Under the pieces are notes generated by a model. The model did no database searches. It saw only the letters and a program-made list of their open reading frames with translations, and was not told the DNA's origin. DNA of 64,000 nucleotides from NCBI RefSeq assembly GCF_910592395.1, contig NC_088310.1, positions 1,805,501-1,869,500 on the forward strand, read 5' to 3'. Positions 27,001 to 40,089 of the stretch are shown piece after piece. Position numbers and translations under genes: made by a program. Numbering within the stretch: position 1 is the stretch's first letter; every line of letters begins with the position of its first letter. The DNA is from Lineus longissimus. Taxonomy: Eukaryota; Nemertea; Pilidiophora; Heteronemertea; Lineidae.

Positions 27001-30000
27001 CACAGATGACATACTTGATTCTAGCAACTGCCCAGTCAGTGTCATGTCATGGATTATTTTTCAGAATTTTTCAGAAATTTTGAAAAATTCAACTCTGAAG
27101 GATGAAAAAATTTCAGAGTCCAAATATTTTTTTCACTTTTTTTTTCCGCTCAAAAGGAAGAAACATCATCAACCCCAAAAAAATTTTGGCTATGAAAATT
27201 TTTCAGAATTTTGAACTTTCCCCTGATTTTCAACTTCACTAACGCGACCACCCCAGTAACGTGACTATTCAACCGCGGTCCCATGAGTGGTCGTGTTACC
27301 AGGGTTCTAGTGTATATACATGTATGAAGAAGTCACCAATGAACCTGGAGGTTAGAGGTTTCTACAAGGATGACAGTGAGGGGTCTATGTAGGGGGTGCA
27401 ACATGCAGAACGTCACCACCAAACATGCACGAGTCAGATGGACAGATTGCTTATGTGAAGGAATCAAGGACAACAAGTAAACCATACATGAGGAATGTGG
27501 CCAACTGCATGGTGCTCTTCATTATGCTATGAAACACAGTGAGCCATGTCAGCACATTCTATAAGAGTTATCAACAAGGAAAGAACACAGTGAGCACATC
27601 AGACACATCCAAAGCCAAAGGCTTCTTGGTTGCAGAAAAGGTTACATCAATTTTGTCTTGAGTGGCACACGGATTTGCAAAGGAAGCTCAATCATGGCAT
27701 TCGAAACCAACTCAATGGTTTTCTACCTCTGAACATGAGCTGTACATGTGTGGCAACCCCACCATCCACGACATAATTGATGTGCCCTGACACAGTAACA
27801 GAAACCTTTTCATTTTAACTACATGTACAATGTTATTAAATTTTTTTCAGACTTGCTGCAGAAGCCAGTCACAAACTGTCAGCAGAATTGTTCTGAACAG
27901 AGACGGCTGATTTTTTCTTCAAATCAACTAAACACAATTAACATAGCGTAAATTCACCTGACAACTTCCTAGCTCTGTCACGTTCTGCTGAAAACAGATT
28001 TTGAAATAAAACCACGAGTTCTTCATTTTGATTGTGTAAAATGACACTGAGGTGAAATCAGTGTAATAGTTGTTCCCAAACTCTGAAAAAGTTCATGCAA
28101 TCAAACATGTCATATCAAAGATGAGATTTTCGTGTTCAGTTTTATAGAGGATTGAAAACAGACATGACACCAAATGACCTTCAGACACCAGACACCATGG
28201 ACTCAAAGTCAAGGACACTTCACCAGACTAGTGATCATCCTTCAACGACTGATGAGAATTCTCTTAAAAGCGTTATTCCTGAACAGTTGGTTTGATTGCC
28301 AGCATATTTCAATCGCTCACCTCTTACTTCTTTATTGACTCTGTATTAAAAGGTTTTGGCTCTCAAACCTTCAAAAATTCGACCAAGTCATCTGAAAATT
28401 TCTAACGTTTGTCACATTTTCAAGAAAATCCTCATCAGTTATTGAAAGACAAGACTACAAGGCACTGACTTCACCTACTACACTCCAACAAGTGCTACAG
28501 GACAAGCATTACAGGGCACGCCCCCTATACGCATGCAGACCAACCCCACACCTACCAGTTAAAGTTTGTTCAGCATCTTTGGAGTTACCCGTAGCGACGT
28601 CGTTGCATGCTTTTCTCGGGGAATCTTGAGTGGACGTGTCTGTAGAACACGGTTAATAACACACAGAAATCCACGGTTAGTTGATTTATCTCACTTATAA
28701 GTATGGTACTGGACTTAACGCTAGCATTAGTCAATCTAACGGGACACTGAAACTGAACTATTATTAGTTCGACAGGGCCTATACAAACGTAAATTTACAT
28801 GAGGTCAAACTGTTGTACATATTACCATGAAAGTAATGTAATACCTTCACGGTCAACAGAACAGTATGGTGGGCCTTATATACAAGTGGATGATGATTAA
28901 TCCAGACTTTACACAGCTCAACATGCTCATAGCCATATTATACACATGCTCTACTATAAAGGCACTTTCTTTGCCAAACCAAAAGCAAAAATATGGCTTA
29001 GAAACTGATTGAAATGGTGATTGAGACATGCTTTCTATTGAAAGGATGGATGAAATTTCCTTAATCTTGATGACAGTGTGGCAAAGATAGTGAGAACACT
29101 CCATGTAGTTAATGGAGAAGACAGCAGTGTGGAGTCATGCTGATAGTGTTTCATTCAGAGCATGCTGTATATGAAGATCTGCTGTTTTGATGGTTGTGGT
29201 TATGATATTCACCTGATGATCAAAGAATTGATGTAGAAGCAAAGGGCACACCTACTATGGTACCATATAAACACAAATGTGTTTCAAATAAACACAGAAA
29301 CCAAATGTAAGCGGGATAGGTGGATGAGATGTACACTCTTGGAATTACTGATAAGGTAACATAATTCATATCGCAGAACTTCATAGTATTGACAAAAGTT
29401 CTTGTATTAGCCGAGCTGTAAACTAAACTAAATAAATTGATGATTGAAAGAGACTAGGCAGAAATAATGACAATATGTGTCAGTAATTGAAATCGATATC
29501 ACTCAAATGGCACGTCAAAGGTCAAAGAGGTCATCTTCTCCCATTCATTACCAAGATGATACTAACCTGGAATACTCCTCCTGCGATCCTGCCTCCCACC
29601 TCCGATTGAGTCCGGCGTCATTGGTGTACTCGCATTACTTCCCTTCCTCTGATTTTCTGGCAGAAGTACTGAAGGTAATTCCTTTAGGTCTCTGACGTCT
29701 ACACTCTTGGGGTACGCAGAGCCGTTGCTGTAGGCCCGGTTGCCAGTGTCGTCTGTTGGGTAAGCTGGGTACGTCTGCTTCCCGTCCGAGAACGTCTGCT
29801 GGTTCAAATCAGCTGCATACGGCTGCTTGTTTGTATCAACACCCCTCATGTCTCGTTGATATTGGGCGTACTGCGGATCATTCACCTCTCTATATGCAGT
29901 GTTAGGTGGCGGTTCCTCCAGCCGTGTGACGTTATAATTTACATAATCACTCGGACGGGGCAGCTGGGATTGCGTCATCGTAATCGTCGTTGGAATATTC

Positions 30001-33000
30001 TGGTAGATTTGTTGTTGAAGGTGAGGAAGAAAGCCCATCTGTTGGTTAGCGTAGACAGGGTCAGCATTATAACGGTGATGATATGTGGCAGCAGTGTGCG
30101 GGTTGTTGTGCGAATCTTGATATGGTGACGGGTTCCGTGGTACCTCCTCTTGGTCGGGGTACGTTGTGTACTGATGATATGATCGGTCTACGGCAGGCTT
30201 CATCTGCAAGTCTTTCATGTGTCGTGATCGCGGCCACGAGCCGTAGTTGCCAGGTGAATTGCTGTAGGCTGGCTCAGCAGGGGGATGGTTGTGCTCCACA
30301 TGGGAATGCATGTGTTCGTGGCTGTTGTCTGCATTGCATGTATGCTTGATGCACTGCTCAGCCATGCAGCCCTGAAAATAAGCAGATGGCGATTAGATAT
30401 TTCATTGGAAAAAAGAAGACATAATAACCATGACAAGACACCCGACACAGGCTTACCTCTCTGTTGTGTATCAGACAAAAATCTCTTTCGGACACCACAT
30501 TCAACAACTAATTGGTCGAATAAACACTTGTCAATAAGTCCAAATATAATCTCAATTGACAATAGGCGTTATTATCTCGAGACAAGGGTAAACACTACAG
30601 CTATGTTTTGAGCTGATCAAGAATCAATCATTGTTGGCCTATATGTACATTATGATAATAATCCTTTTAGTTAGGATTCATGTTCCAGGAGATTACAATG
30701 GCTTATCAATTCCCTCCTTCCAAAACAGTTTCTTAACAAAACATCGCTTAAACTGGTGCCTTTTTTCTCATCCTTACCCGACATTCGGCCATAGCAGGTG
30801 CATGCGTCTCCTCTCTCTTGGCCCAGACAGGGATCTTATCCTTCTGTGTCAACAAGTCTTCGACTCGCTCTACTTGGGGACTCTCGTCAATCCTCTCGAT
30901 GCGGTATACCATAGGATGTAACAACAGTCAAGGAAATAATACTGAAGCAACTGAAAAATTATTCCTCGTCGAGAAAAACAGGGAGCAGAAATTGCTAATA
31001 AACGATCCCTTAACTTATATCCTCAAGGAAAATGTGAGACAACTCGGTCATCCCTGACAACCAATGACCACTTTAATTCATTCAAACCAAGGCCTTGGGG
31101 CACACTATACCCACTCAATACACCTAAAGGTTGAATGAAAGAAGGTAAAAGGTAAAAGAAGTGTGTACAGTACACCTTCGACCCAATGGCATGTCTATAT
31201 GTACTATATGTACTAGGCCTGATCAAGTGCATTAAGACGGAACATAAACACAATGAGTGTCTTACAAATCCAATGATTTATACGGCCCTATGTATTCATA
31301 GGCCTGGCAAATGGGCAAGGGGAAAGGCTGTCCACAAAGTTAGTTAGTGCAAACGAATTCCCTCATCTGACAAACATTGACTCCTAATAAGTTAAACTAA
31401 ATGAAGGATTGTGAAATGTTTGATGTTAAGCTTTAAGGAGCAGATTGAGCGTAGACTTAGTGGAATGGTCAGGGAGTCAGTATTTAAGAGTTGTGCCGAG
31501 TTTGACCCCATCGTTGTCGCTAATTCATGATCAGCGCTGTCTTCCTCAAGAGCTACTGGATGCCCGAGTATAACTGATAGTAAAAACACTTATTAGAAGA
31601 CCTTGTCCAGCACAAAGCACTATGGAGAATCTGCCATAAGCTGCACATGCCTTGGTCTCATCGCACCTTTTCCCAGGAATACCTACTATCGTACCTTTGT
31701 TAAGTTTTCCTCAAACGAGGCAAGGCAATCTATCGATGAAACCATCGAGGTAGCTATCAAGTAAATACGCCTGATGGAAATGATCTGATCTTTGGCCATT
31801 AGCGATCAATCGATCCATTACTACGTGTACCGTATGTTCGTACAGCTCACTGCAGTATTCTTGCCACATCTATAGTTGAATGCATTTGTTAATTTGATGC
31901 AATGATGAAAACAAACGCAAAGTAGAGCTGTATTTCGACAGTAGACCTTCTATTCAAAACACTGTTAACTGCAGTTAACAATTCACTGAAATTCTCCTTT
32001 TTTTTGCTACTCCTTGCAAAGGATATCATATCCAAATCTGATGGTATCCATGTGGTCGAGGTTGACATAGTCCTGCTCTGGGATACGGCTCTCATTCACA
32101 AATGTCTGCAAAGAGTAGTAGCAGGAAAACATGAAACAGTGAGTGAATAAACATCAAACTCAAAGTATAAACGGGGTAGAGCTAGCCCAAAGAGCATGGT
32201 GTGGGCAAGGCCAATGAAATCGAGGTGAATCTGCCTGTCCCTGTATTTCCAATATCTACCCTGAAAACAGACAGTGGGAATAACCTGCTTCCTGACCCGC
32301 TCAAGGCTGTTCTCTCTTCTGACGTCACCGCCAAAAGGTTCTCATTCTCAGCTGTTTCGACCCCATTATCTCACTAAGAATCAAGAAACAGTTCTAAAGC
32401 AATGTTAACAAAGCAACGGTAAAAACTATAAACATGTTTCATCATACAATCCAACAAGCAACTGCCTACCTGAATGTAGAAAACCATGGTTAATTGAGCT
32501 CACAACCACTTTTTCCACACAAGAGGACACCCGTTGGGAATCGAAAACAAGATACTGAAAGAACGATCCAAATAGGCACCCTGGTGTCCAAAATAAGAAG
32601 TGTTTATCTCCGATACCGCAGCTCTCTGTTCATTTATTCATGATAGCTGGGAAGATACTCCGAAATTTGAAAATCATACACCAAAGCTGGGAAAGTGTTA
32701 TCGCTGATCTCGCTAAACCCTTAGTCCAGTCATTCATGAACGCTTCAAACTATTTTGAAATTTTGAAATTGCTCTCCTGAAGCTATAAACAAGAGATTTC
32801 ACTGCAACCAAACCAGATTAGGCGAGAATATGACTGATGCCTGAAGTCATTGATATGAAGTTGAACTCATAGCATTTTCAGCAAAAGAACAAAAGACATT
32901 CAAATTCCTCCCTGCTCACAGTCACAAAACAGAGATGCACATGACTATCTCAAATATTCGGCAGAGAATGAAACTGCTACATCATCAACGAAACTAACAA

Positions 33001-36000
33001 ACCAGCGAACACCTCCTTGAAGAACTCACATGACTCAGAACAAACTTATTGACAACCATTTTGTAAACAAACATTGGCTAATGAAGAGGAGCAAGAAGTC
33101 ACCTCAGAATCATCATCAAATATTAGCGTCTGCACCTCAAGAATATGACGTCTGCTTGACGCTAATATCTCAAGAGCATCTGACTCAAGATTGCACAACT
33201 CAGGTGATGTCATCGAATCCCGGACGAGATACCAGCTTCCCATCTGCTTTCAACTTTCTTGCTTTTTTATTTGCATTTCACTATCACAAAGAGATAGAGT
33301 TTATCAGAGGAATACAAGGAATACAAAGAGAGTTTGAGAGTTTCAAATTCTGGATTCAGACACCCGACATCTGCATACACAGCACATTCTTTCCTAAATG
33401 GAACATGAAATCCTGATCTACAGAGTCCTCTTCTCCTAGTATTTCCTGTGACATCCTTCTCCAGGTCAAACCCCTTCAAATTCTCAAGTACCCTATCCAG
33501 TAATGAACAGATCGTTCAGCAAATAATGACTCATTTTCAATTAAGATTTTAACAGAACTTTTCCTTGTTACTGGCTGCATTGCTTCTGGTATGAAGTTTA
33601 TGAAAGCATCCAAAATTATTCTTTCTCTACCAATTGGTTTCCACAATCTTCGCAGGAATACTTCAGCAACTGTCTGACTGAGCATAACTATCAGATCTCT
33701 CTCATCGGAATCTGTTATCATAGCACATCCCCAGCCATCATCTCAGCATAAATTGTTTTGCTTCCAAACAACTGAATCTGAACATAGCAATGATACTCCA
33801 GTCTCAGGTAGGGAGTAAACTGACTGGTCTTGAACCATCATTACAACACAGAAACAGAGATGTGGAAGGAATTTAGAAAGGCAAAATTTGAGACAACAAA
33901 TCTAAACCTAAAAGACTTGGCCAAGTCACAAGAGCCAAGGGAATGCTATATCAAATGCCTTCTTGCAGGGGACAGACGAGGGCAACCAACAACATGAACT
34001 TCTGACAACCCAAGTAACAGCTGACCATGCACCAACCAACATTCTTTGGACATGACCAACACCAGGTCCAGGAGAAATGGATTTTTAAGCAAGCTACAAG
34101 CACATCAGCATTCGTGTACCCTTATCAATGGTATGCCCTCTATCAGTTGAACATCACATGGTCAGCTACATTTGCAAGATACCACATGTAAAAGAGTTCT
34201 ATCAGGATAGCTTGATTTTGTTCAAAATTTTACCATCGCAGTTCTAGAATGATGAAATATCAAGGAGAGACGATTTTGAAAAACACTTCTCACTGAATGT
34301 AACATTTGCAACTCTTTCAAGGACTTAATGTGAACCTCACCATCATGCGAACTTTGAAAGAAAGGAACAACTGCTAAAGCATGAAAATGCAGCTGAAACA
34401 TACAAACCCAAACTCAAAATTTGTTTGAAGCCTGATGGCCATTCTAAATACGAGCAAAGTATGGTCTCAATGTATTTGCGCAGCAGTGCAATTCAGCATC
34501 TGGCCAAGTATACATACAAATTTGAAAACATCAATATAAGTACTTGACTAATCAATACAAAACTTGAACATCAATGTTTTTGAGTTGAAGATGGGTGCCA
34601 GACGTTTTGAACAACGGATGTCTCCTCGACATTCACAGAAAGCATTGAGAGGCGTGTGATCAAATGTAGGGGGTGGAGGTAAGCAGAACATCATTGGTTC
34701 AAACCCATAGCCAACATGTAAAGATCAGTTGTTACCTCAGGTATAAGCCCCTCCAAATTCATGGGGCTTTTTAGACATGTTAGAATGAAATGCACCACCA
34801 ACACCACGGTCATTTGACAAGCAACTGGAACATATTGGAATATTTTGAAATCTTTCTACTCACCCCGTTCAAACTGCTGAGATCCTTGACTTTGAATTTG
34901 TTTTCGTAATGGTCGAAGCTGATCACTGCATGACGTTTGTCAACACTCCGGGACTGGAAAGACAAGGAGGTATTCATTAGAAGGTGATGTAGCTTTGGGC
35001 GGACAATAGTCGTTCAACACAATATCCTTGAGGTTCTGAACATCAGTCATACTTTGTGAACCACAGTGCTACCTTGTGAAGACTAGCAAAATAGACAAAA
35101 TAAGATACCTATCTGACTATGACACAATCCAAAAGAAAATGCTACAAGATCACCTCCAATAAGGCCCTGGAAGACGACCCTTCTCAAGAATAGTGATGAA
35201 TGTCAAAAGTAGACGGATGAAACTTTACCGAAGTGATACATCTCTCGCACGTTGGCATCATAAAGTGTGGCCACCACCAGCTCATCCTAATGATAATCCT
35301 CGGCTACAAGATCACGATTATTCCGACATGACCAGCCACACATCTCAACTCAAATGCCACCTTTTAGACCGAACCTCCAACAGAAGTAGATCAGTCGACA
35401 TGCCACAACATCTTGTGGTATCCCAAAACATATTAGAAAACATCCATGTCGGGTGGTAAATATGATGAGGTACCAGTCGGAGAAAGTTGCCTCGGATGAA
35501 TCATCTGTTTACCCTGTGAACCGCCAGTTGGAAGACAGAGTACCAAGCGCGGATAGAGGCAGTCAGCAGCTGGTACCTAGAGTTATGTGAGAATATGATA
35601 AAACTTGCTTGGAGCCACGAGAAGCAAGGATCGCGCCACTTAACAGAGGATTGTTGAGTTGAAATGCATCCCTAATGGTAAACTAAGCTGTGAGAGTTGG
35701 AGTTTTTATCAAACTGCAGCCCAAGCATTCAATCTGTTGGGAAACAAAGAACATGAAGAAAGAAGAGTGGCTTGATTCTCTTTTGTATTGGTATGTTCCC
35801 TCTGACTGAGATGCTGAAGGCGGTCGAGTTGCTTTTGATGTTGCATCATTGAAAGGAACCTTCCACTTCCCAATGGTTATACTATAAAGACATCATACAG
35901 ACTGGAGATGGACCAGCTCCAATGTCAGTAAGTTACACAACTGAAACCAAATCAAAGATAACTACCAATAGCAGCCATCTAGAATAAGAGTGTATCAATG

Positions 36001-37744
36001 AGTCTTGTGTCAAACCTACCGCATAAACATGGCATTCAGCTTTACTTCCACAAGACAGACGAATGTTCTGTCAAATTCTTCAACTTGGCAAAGGATTATA
36101 ACGAGCCATTCAACCACTCTGAAATGCCAAATCTTACCTGAAAAGTTCGAAACTTCAGGAGAAAGCAGACATACACACATTAAGCTGAATGGCTTCTCCA
36201 GAAAGTACCTAGCCACGTCTAGTCTGTAGCTAGTCGAAAGCGAAATATGTCATGTATGACGCAGTGTTCTTAGCTATAAGGATGGCTTGCCAAGATTGCT
36301 AACATTACTAATGTTTTTATACACATTTTTCTCCCCGCTGCAGATACCATGGTGGCTTGGTGCAGAATTCCTCCGAGAGTAATTTAGGGTCAGGAAAACA
36401 TTGGATACCTTGATTCGGATGACCTCAAGTCATGGACTGGTGAAAGGGATCAGAGAAGGCTCTGAGACTGCCTGAAATTAAAGTCAATTGTCTAGACAGC
36501 TAACATGAGCAAACCTGACACTGCCATTGACTTTAAAATACCACAGTAAGATTGAGGCAAATAATATTTTTTTTGAGCAAACCTATAGGTAATGAATTCT
36601 ACCAGCGATTCATAGATGGCAGCAACACCTTGCTCACGTAGGGAATGTGGGAGTAATTGCTTTGGATATCTGTGTACAGATCACCATAGCAACGCTTTAC
36701 AGCATCTTTCAACATGGTAACCAAAGATAAACAGAAACACATTATGTGAAAATATTTCTTTTTTGGTTTTCTATCACGGATTACGGTTCAAGGCTCAAAG
36801 AATAGGGTGTGGTGTTCAAGCAGTATTGTTTTATTTGCCAAATTGTTTTAGAAACCTGAGAGTTGGCATGGGAGCTACTCATATCTCAAATAGTATTCCA
36901 ATTGTGAGTGTTGGTACACACAACTACTAATGATGGTGATAGAGCCATCTTCAATCTGAAATTTGGTGACTGAATTCATGTCCTGTCAACTCTATGTATC
37001 AACATCATGAGACAAAATATCAGGAAATGCTTCCTGTGAGTGTGATGAATGTTTAGGCCATGTTTATTGTAGTCCACACTGTCTCATATCCTGCTCTCTG
37101 TTTGGCTGTAGATCTTGTTTTCACGCCTTCAACCTACATTTTCTGTGAACATGACAAGTAGTCAGGAAGTGGAGAACCTGTGATGATTTCATAATAGTTT
37201 AAAAGTGGTTGCTGATGTCATGAAGTCACCCATGCAATATCTTGTGATGTCACAAGATTTTGGACTGGAACGACACGACATGACAGGTGACTGACTCCAA
37301 TAGGGTTGTGCCGCCTCAAGGAACACCTTCATAGAATAGGCTTGTGAATGTCGAGCCAGAGACCAAACTCAAGCTCATGCACTTCAGACCTGGTACCTAA
37401 CGAAGACTAGAGAGGAATACTAGCCAAAGGCACCACCCTCACCACAATGCTCTGGGGCTCTATGCACAACTCTCTAGGACAGCCAATTTTGTTACCAAAA
37501 ATGGACTGACTGCCTAGCATGCGCCAGACGCCGTCAAATTAGCAACATTTTGAAGAGCCAGCCCAGCCTCAGCTGCTAACAGAGACTTGGTTGATTTGTA
37601 CTTTTAGAAATGCCTGCTTACCTTTAGTGCAATGTCACACTCCTCTCGTCCCAGGAAGATCATGGCCTGTGGCAGTTTGTAGTGCGTGCCATTGCGATCC
37701 ACCAGGCACCACATGGTTTCCTTGGTGCTACTGGTGGACGCCAT
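18055..37744 (-). CDS. CEP170: CEP170-family centrosomal protein with FHA domain (complete, 18 coding exons)
   Basis: CEP170 marks subdistal appendages of the mother centriole and binds microtubules. Exons: 37744-37622, 34953-34864, 32105-32027, 30917-30778, 30371-29567, 28639-28556, 26378-26250, 25978-25713, 25433-25274, 25186-24510, 24341-24215, 23837-21718, 21565-21503, 20331-20155, 19319-19234, 18904-18854, 18664-18516, 18284-18055. They sum to 5556 nt (1851 aa; human 1584) with consistent phases. FHA domain at about residues 5-105, with SRSVDKRHAVISF and LSSLNG|TFVNESRIPEQ. Family signatures follow: GTPLYGQPAWWGEDD (about 452-466), a TGTYTVE block (about 746), KWVRQW (about 861), NRAFALRRARLG (about 1320), and a C-terminal region matching the human microtubule/centrosome-targeting part (VSSIHQLSHKLRESTD, LAYILKNLRTVE). 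Exon 5 encodes a Cys/His cluster not evident in human CEP170. Intron 3 is a likely U12 AT-AC intron. Probably the single co-orthologue of CEP170 and CEP170B. Confidence 0.95.
27050..27315. repeat. Dispersed AT-rich element with pogo-like end (copy 1)
   Basis: The segment with TCAACTCTGAAGGATGAAAA, a run ending in TTTTTTTCAC, GCTCAAAA, GAAACATCATCA and TTTTTCAGAATTTTGAAC recurs with the same order at 45286-45515. Its right end, read in reverse, is CACTAGAACCCTGGTAAC next to TA, similar to the CAGTGGAACCC start of the second copy. This suggests a non-autonomous pogo/Tigger-like element. It lies in the CEP170 intron between exons 28639-28556 and 26378-26250. Confidence 0.55.
30918..32026 (-). 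other. U12-type (minor spliceosome) AT-AC intron in the CEP170 FHA domain
   Basis: On the minus strand the intron opens with ATATCCTTT at 32026, the U12 5' splice-site consensus. It closes with AC at 30919-30918. TTCCTTGAC at 30935-30927 fits the U12 branch-site consensus, with the branch A 10 nt before the intron end. No GT-AG solution joins the two exons in frame: the nearest AG upstream leaves a TGA in frame. The AT-AC join gives RFGYD followed by PMVYRIERI, collinear with FGYDSNMYVLERV in human CEP170B. Length is 1109 nt. Confidence 0.88.
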
Positions 37745-38549
37745 GCTGCCCTAGAATGAGAGAAAGAAGAGGGGTGAAAACAGGATACCGGGGTGGATTC
37801 TGTGCCATTGTGATCCACCAGGCACCACATGGTTTCCTTGGTGCTACTGGTGGACGCCATGCTGCCCTAGAATGAGAGAAAGAAGAGGGGTGAAAACAGG
37901 ATACCGGGGTGGATTCTGTGCCATTGTGATCCACCAGGCACCACATGGTTTCCTTGGTGCTACTGGTGGACGCCATGCTGCCCTAGAATGAGAGAAAGAA
38001 GAGGGGTGAAAACAGGATACCGGGGTGGATTCTGTGCCATTGCGATCCACCAGGCACCACATGGTTTCCTTGGTGCTACTGGTGGACGCCATGCTGCCCT
38101 AGAATGAGAGAAAGAAGAGGGGTGAAAACAGGATACCGGGGTGGATTCTGTGCCATTGAGATCCACCAGGCACCACATGGTTTCCTTGGTGCTACTGGTG
38201 GACGCCATGCTGCCCTAGAATGAGAGAAAGAAGAGGGGTGAAAACAGGATACTGGGGTGGATTCTGAGCCATTGTGATCCACCAGGCACCACATGGTTTC
38301 CTTGGTGCTACTGGTGGACGCCATGCTGCCCTGGAATGAGAGAAAGAAGAGGGGTGAAAACAGGATACTGGGGTGGATTCTGTGCCATTGTGATCCACCA
38401 GGCACCACATGGTTTCCTTGGTGCTACTGGTGGACACCATGCTGCCCTAGAATGAGAGAAAGAAGATAGATGAAAACTGGATACCGGGGTAGAGTCTGTG
38501 CCATTGCGATCCACCAGGCACCACATGGTTTCCTTGGTGCTACTGGTGG
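37686..38549 (-). repeat. 116-bp tandem array of the CEP170 exon-1 start (7 ATG copies plus a partial copy)
   Basis: Start codons of the copies lie at 37744 (functional), 37860, 37976, 38092, 38208, 38324 and 38440, exactly 116 bp apart. An eighth, truncated copy ends near 38549. Each unit is 66 nt of exon 1 (GGCAGC-ATG through the codons for LVDHNGT) plus 50 nt carrying a pyrimidine tract and the TTCTAG splice acceptor. Copies are almost identical; one has ATG-GTG instead of ATG-GCG. Because 116 is not a multiple of three, copies cannot be read through in frame, and each upstream ATG opens an 82-codon frame that stops. Confidence 0.92.
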
Positions 38550-40089
38550 CCTGCCCACAACATGTAAGCAGCCATATCGAGCATACAGGGGCATAGCCTG
38601 AGCAAAGGGTCCGCTCCGCACAGTATTACAGAAAAGTTTTTTGAACAAAGTTCAGGTTTACTAGTCTAGTAACTAGATTGATGGAAAATTCCTGGCATAC
38701 AATATACAAATTATGTATCTTTTAAAGTTTTCTATATAAATATCACATCTATATTGTAGCACAAACACCCGCATATCAATTAGCTCCATCCTGTCCGACT
38801 CTGTACTTAATCGTAATTCAATGCCATATTACTGTGAGAAATTAGAGCAACAAATACAAGAATTATCACAGACAAATGGCAATGCTCTCAACAACCTCAC
38901 TCTGGAATTACTATACTATCATTTCCCAACAATAGCGTAATTTGTAATAACATCGGTCTACAAACATCAAACTGTTTGCCAGTTCATAAGTCTTCAAAAT
39001 ATTCTGACCCAGATTTTCTCTCATTTTCCAAGACGCCAACTGATCAATGAAAAAACTTAGGTTTTCATCACGTTTCAGAGTTACACCTGCCCAGGTGAAC
39101 ATTCACAGCATTCTGAATGGAACCAACAATGTTGATGCCAGTTTGCATCAATGATGCATCTTTTAAAGTGAACGTTTCAACAGACTATCTCGAATCATAA
39201 AAGGTCTGCCTCTTCTTGGTCTCACTTCCTATCCTGGAGTGGAAGGAGCCAACCCAAATGGCGTAAGCGACTGTCGCCATTGGTCGAGGTAAACACAGAG
39301 AAACCTTGCTGTTGATGAATTCAAATAGATTTTAACCAAAGGATGCAGCTGTGCCGTGACAATTTTACCATCAGTCCATCAAACAATTTTCACATTTTTA
39401 CTTCAGACTTTGGCAAAAACGAGTTTTTTTCAGCAATGGATCTGCTCTAAGCCTAAGGATACTTCTGCGGAGGAGTGGACCACCAATGGTGTTAAAAGAG
39501 ACCACGCCCATCTCTAGGCAGCATGTTGTTGGAGAATATAATCATAACAGGGAACAGATGTCGGGGAATAATATTGATCATGAAATATCATGTTCAGATC
39601 TCTGAAGTGTATAGAGAGATCCTTTTACAAGAATACAACATTTGTCTATACATTTTTTCTTCAACAGCGCTATGTCTGAGGGACGGGAAGGGTCTATTCT
39701 GTTAAGTCGCAGGCCTATTTTATCAATGTTGACCAAAAAAATGTCAAGAGGCTGTCACCATGGCATTATGACAATCACAGGAAACAAGGCGTAACTTAAC
39801 AAAATCTGATTCTGATGGAGATTCCAACACAAAGATCTTCTGCAGGCATTGGCAGCCCGTGGGCAATGAAATGCTGGCAAATGACTAAGCACACCAAAAA
39901 ACCAAGGTAAGAAGTTTGTTGTCAACACTTGGTGTATAGCGGAGGAAGAAGACCAGACTCTTTGGAGGATGAGTTAGATGCGATGACAGCTTGACTCACC
40001 TTAACCCCCTTTTATCAAAACAGCCAAACAACACATGCAAAAAAAACACTTTTGAGCACTTCCATTCCTATCCCCGCACATACATGTAC
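38550..40089. other. Stretch without recognisable gene upstream of the exon-start array
   Basis: AT-rich sequence. A 63-codon minus-strand frame (39102-38911) has no splice or family support. A non-coding 5' exon of CEP170 could lie here but none can be identified. Confidence 0.4.
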
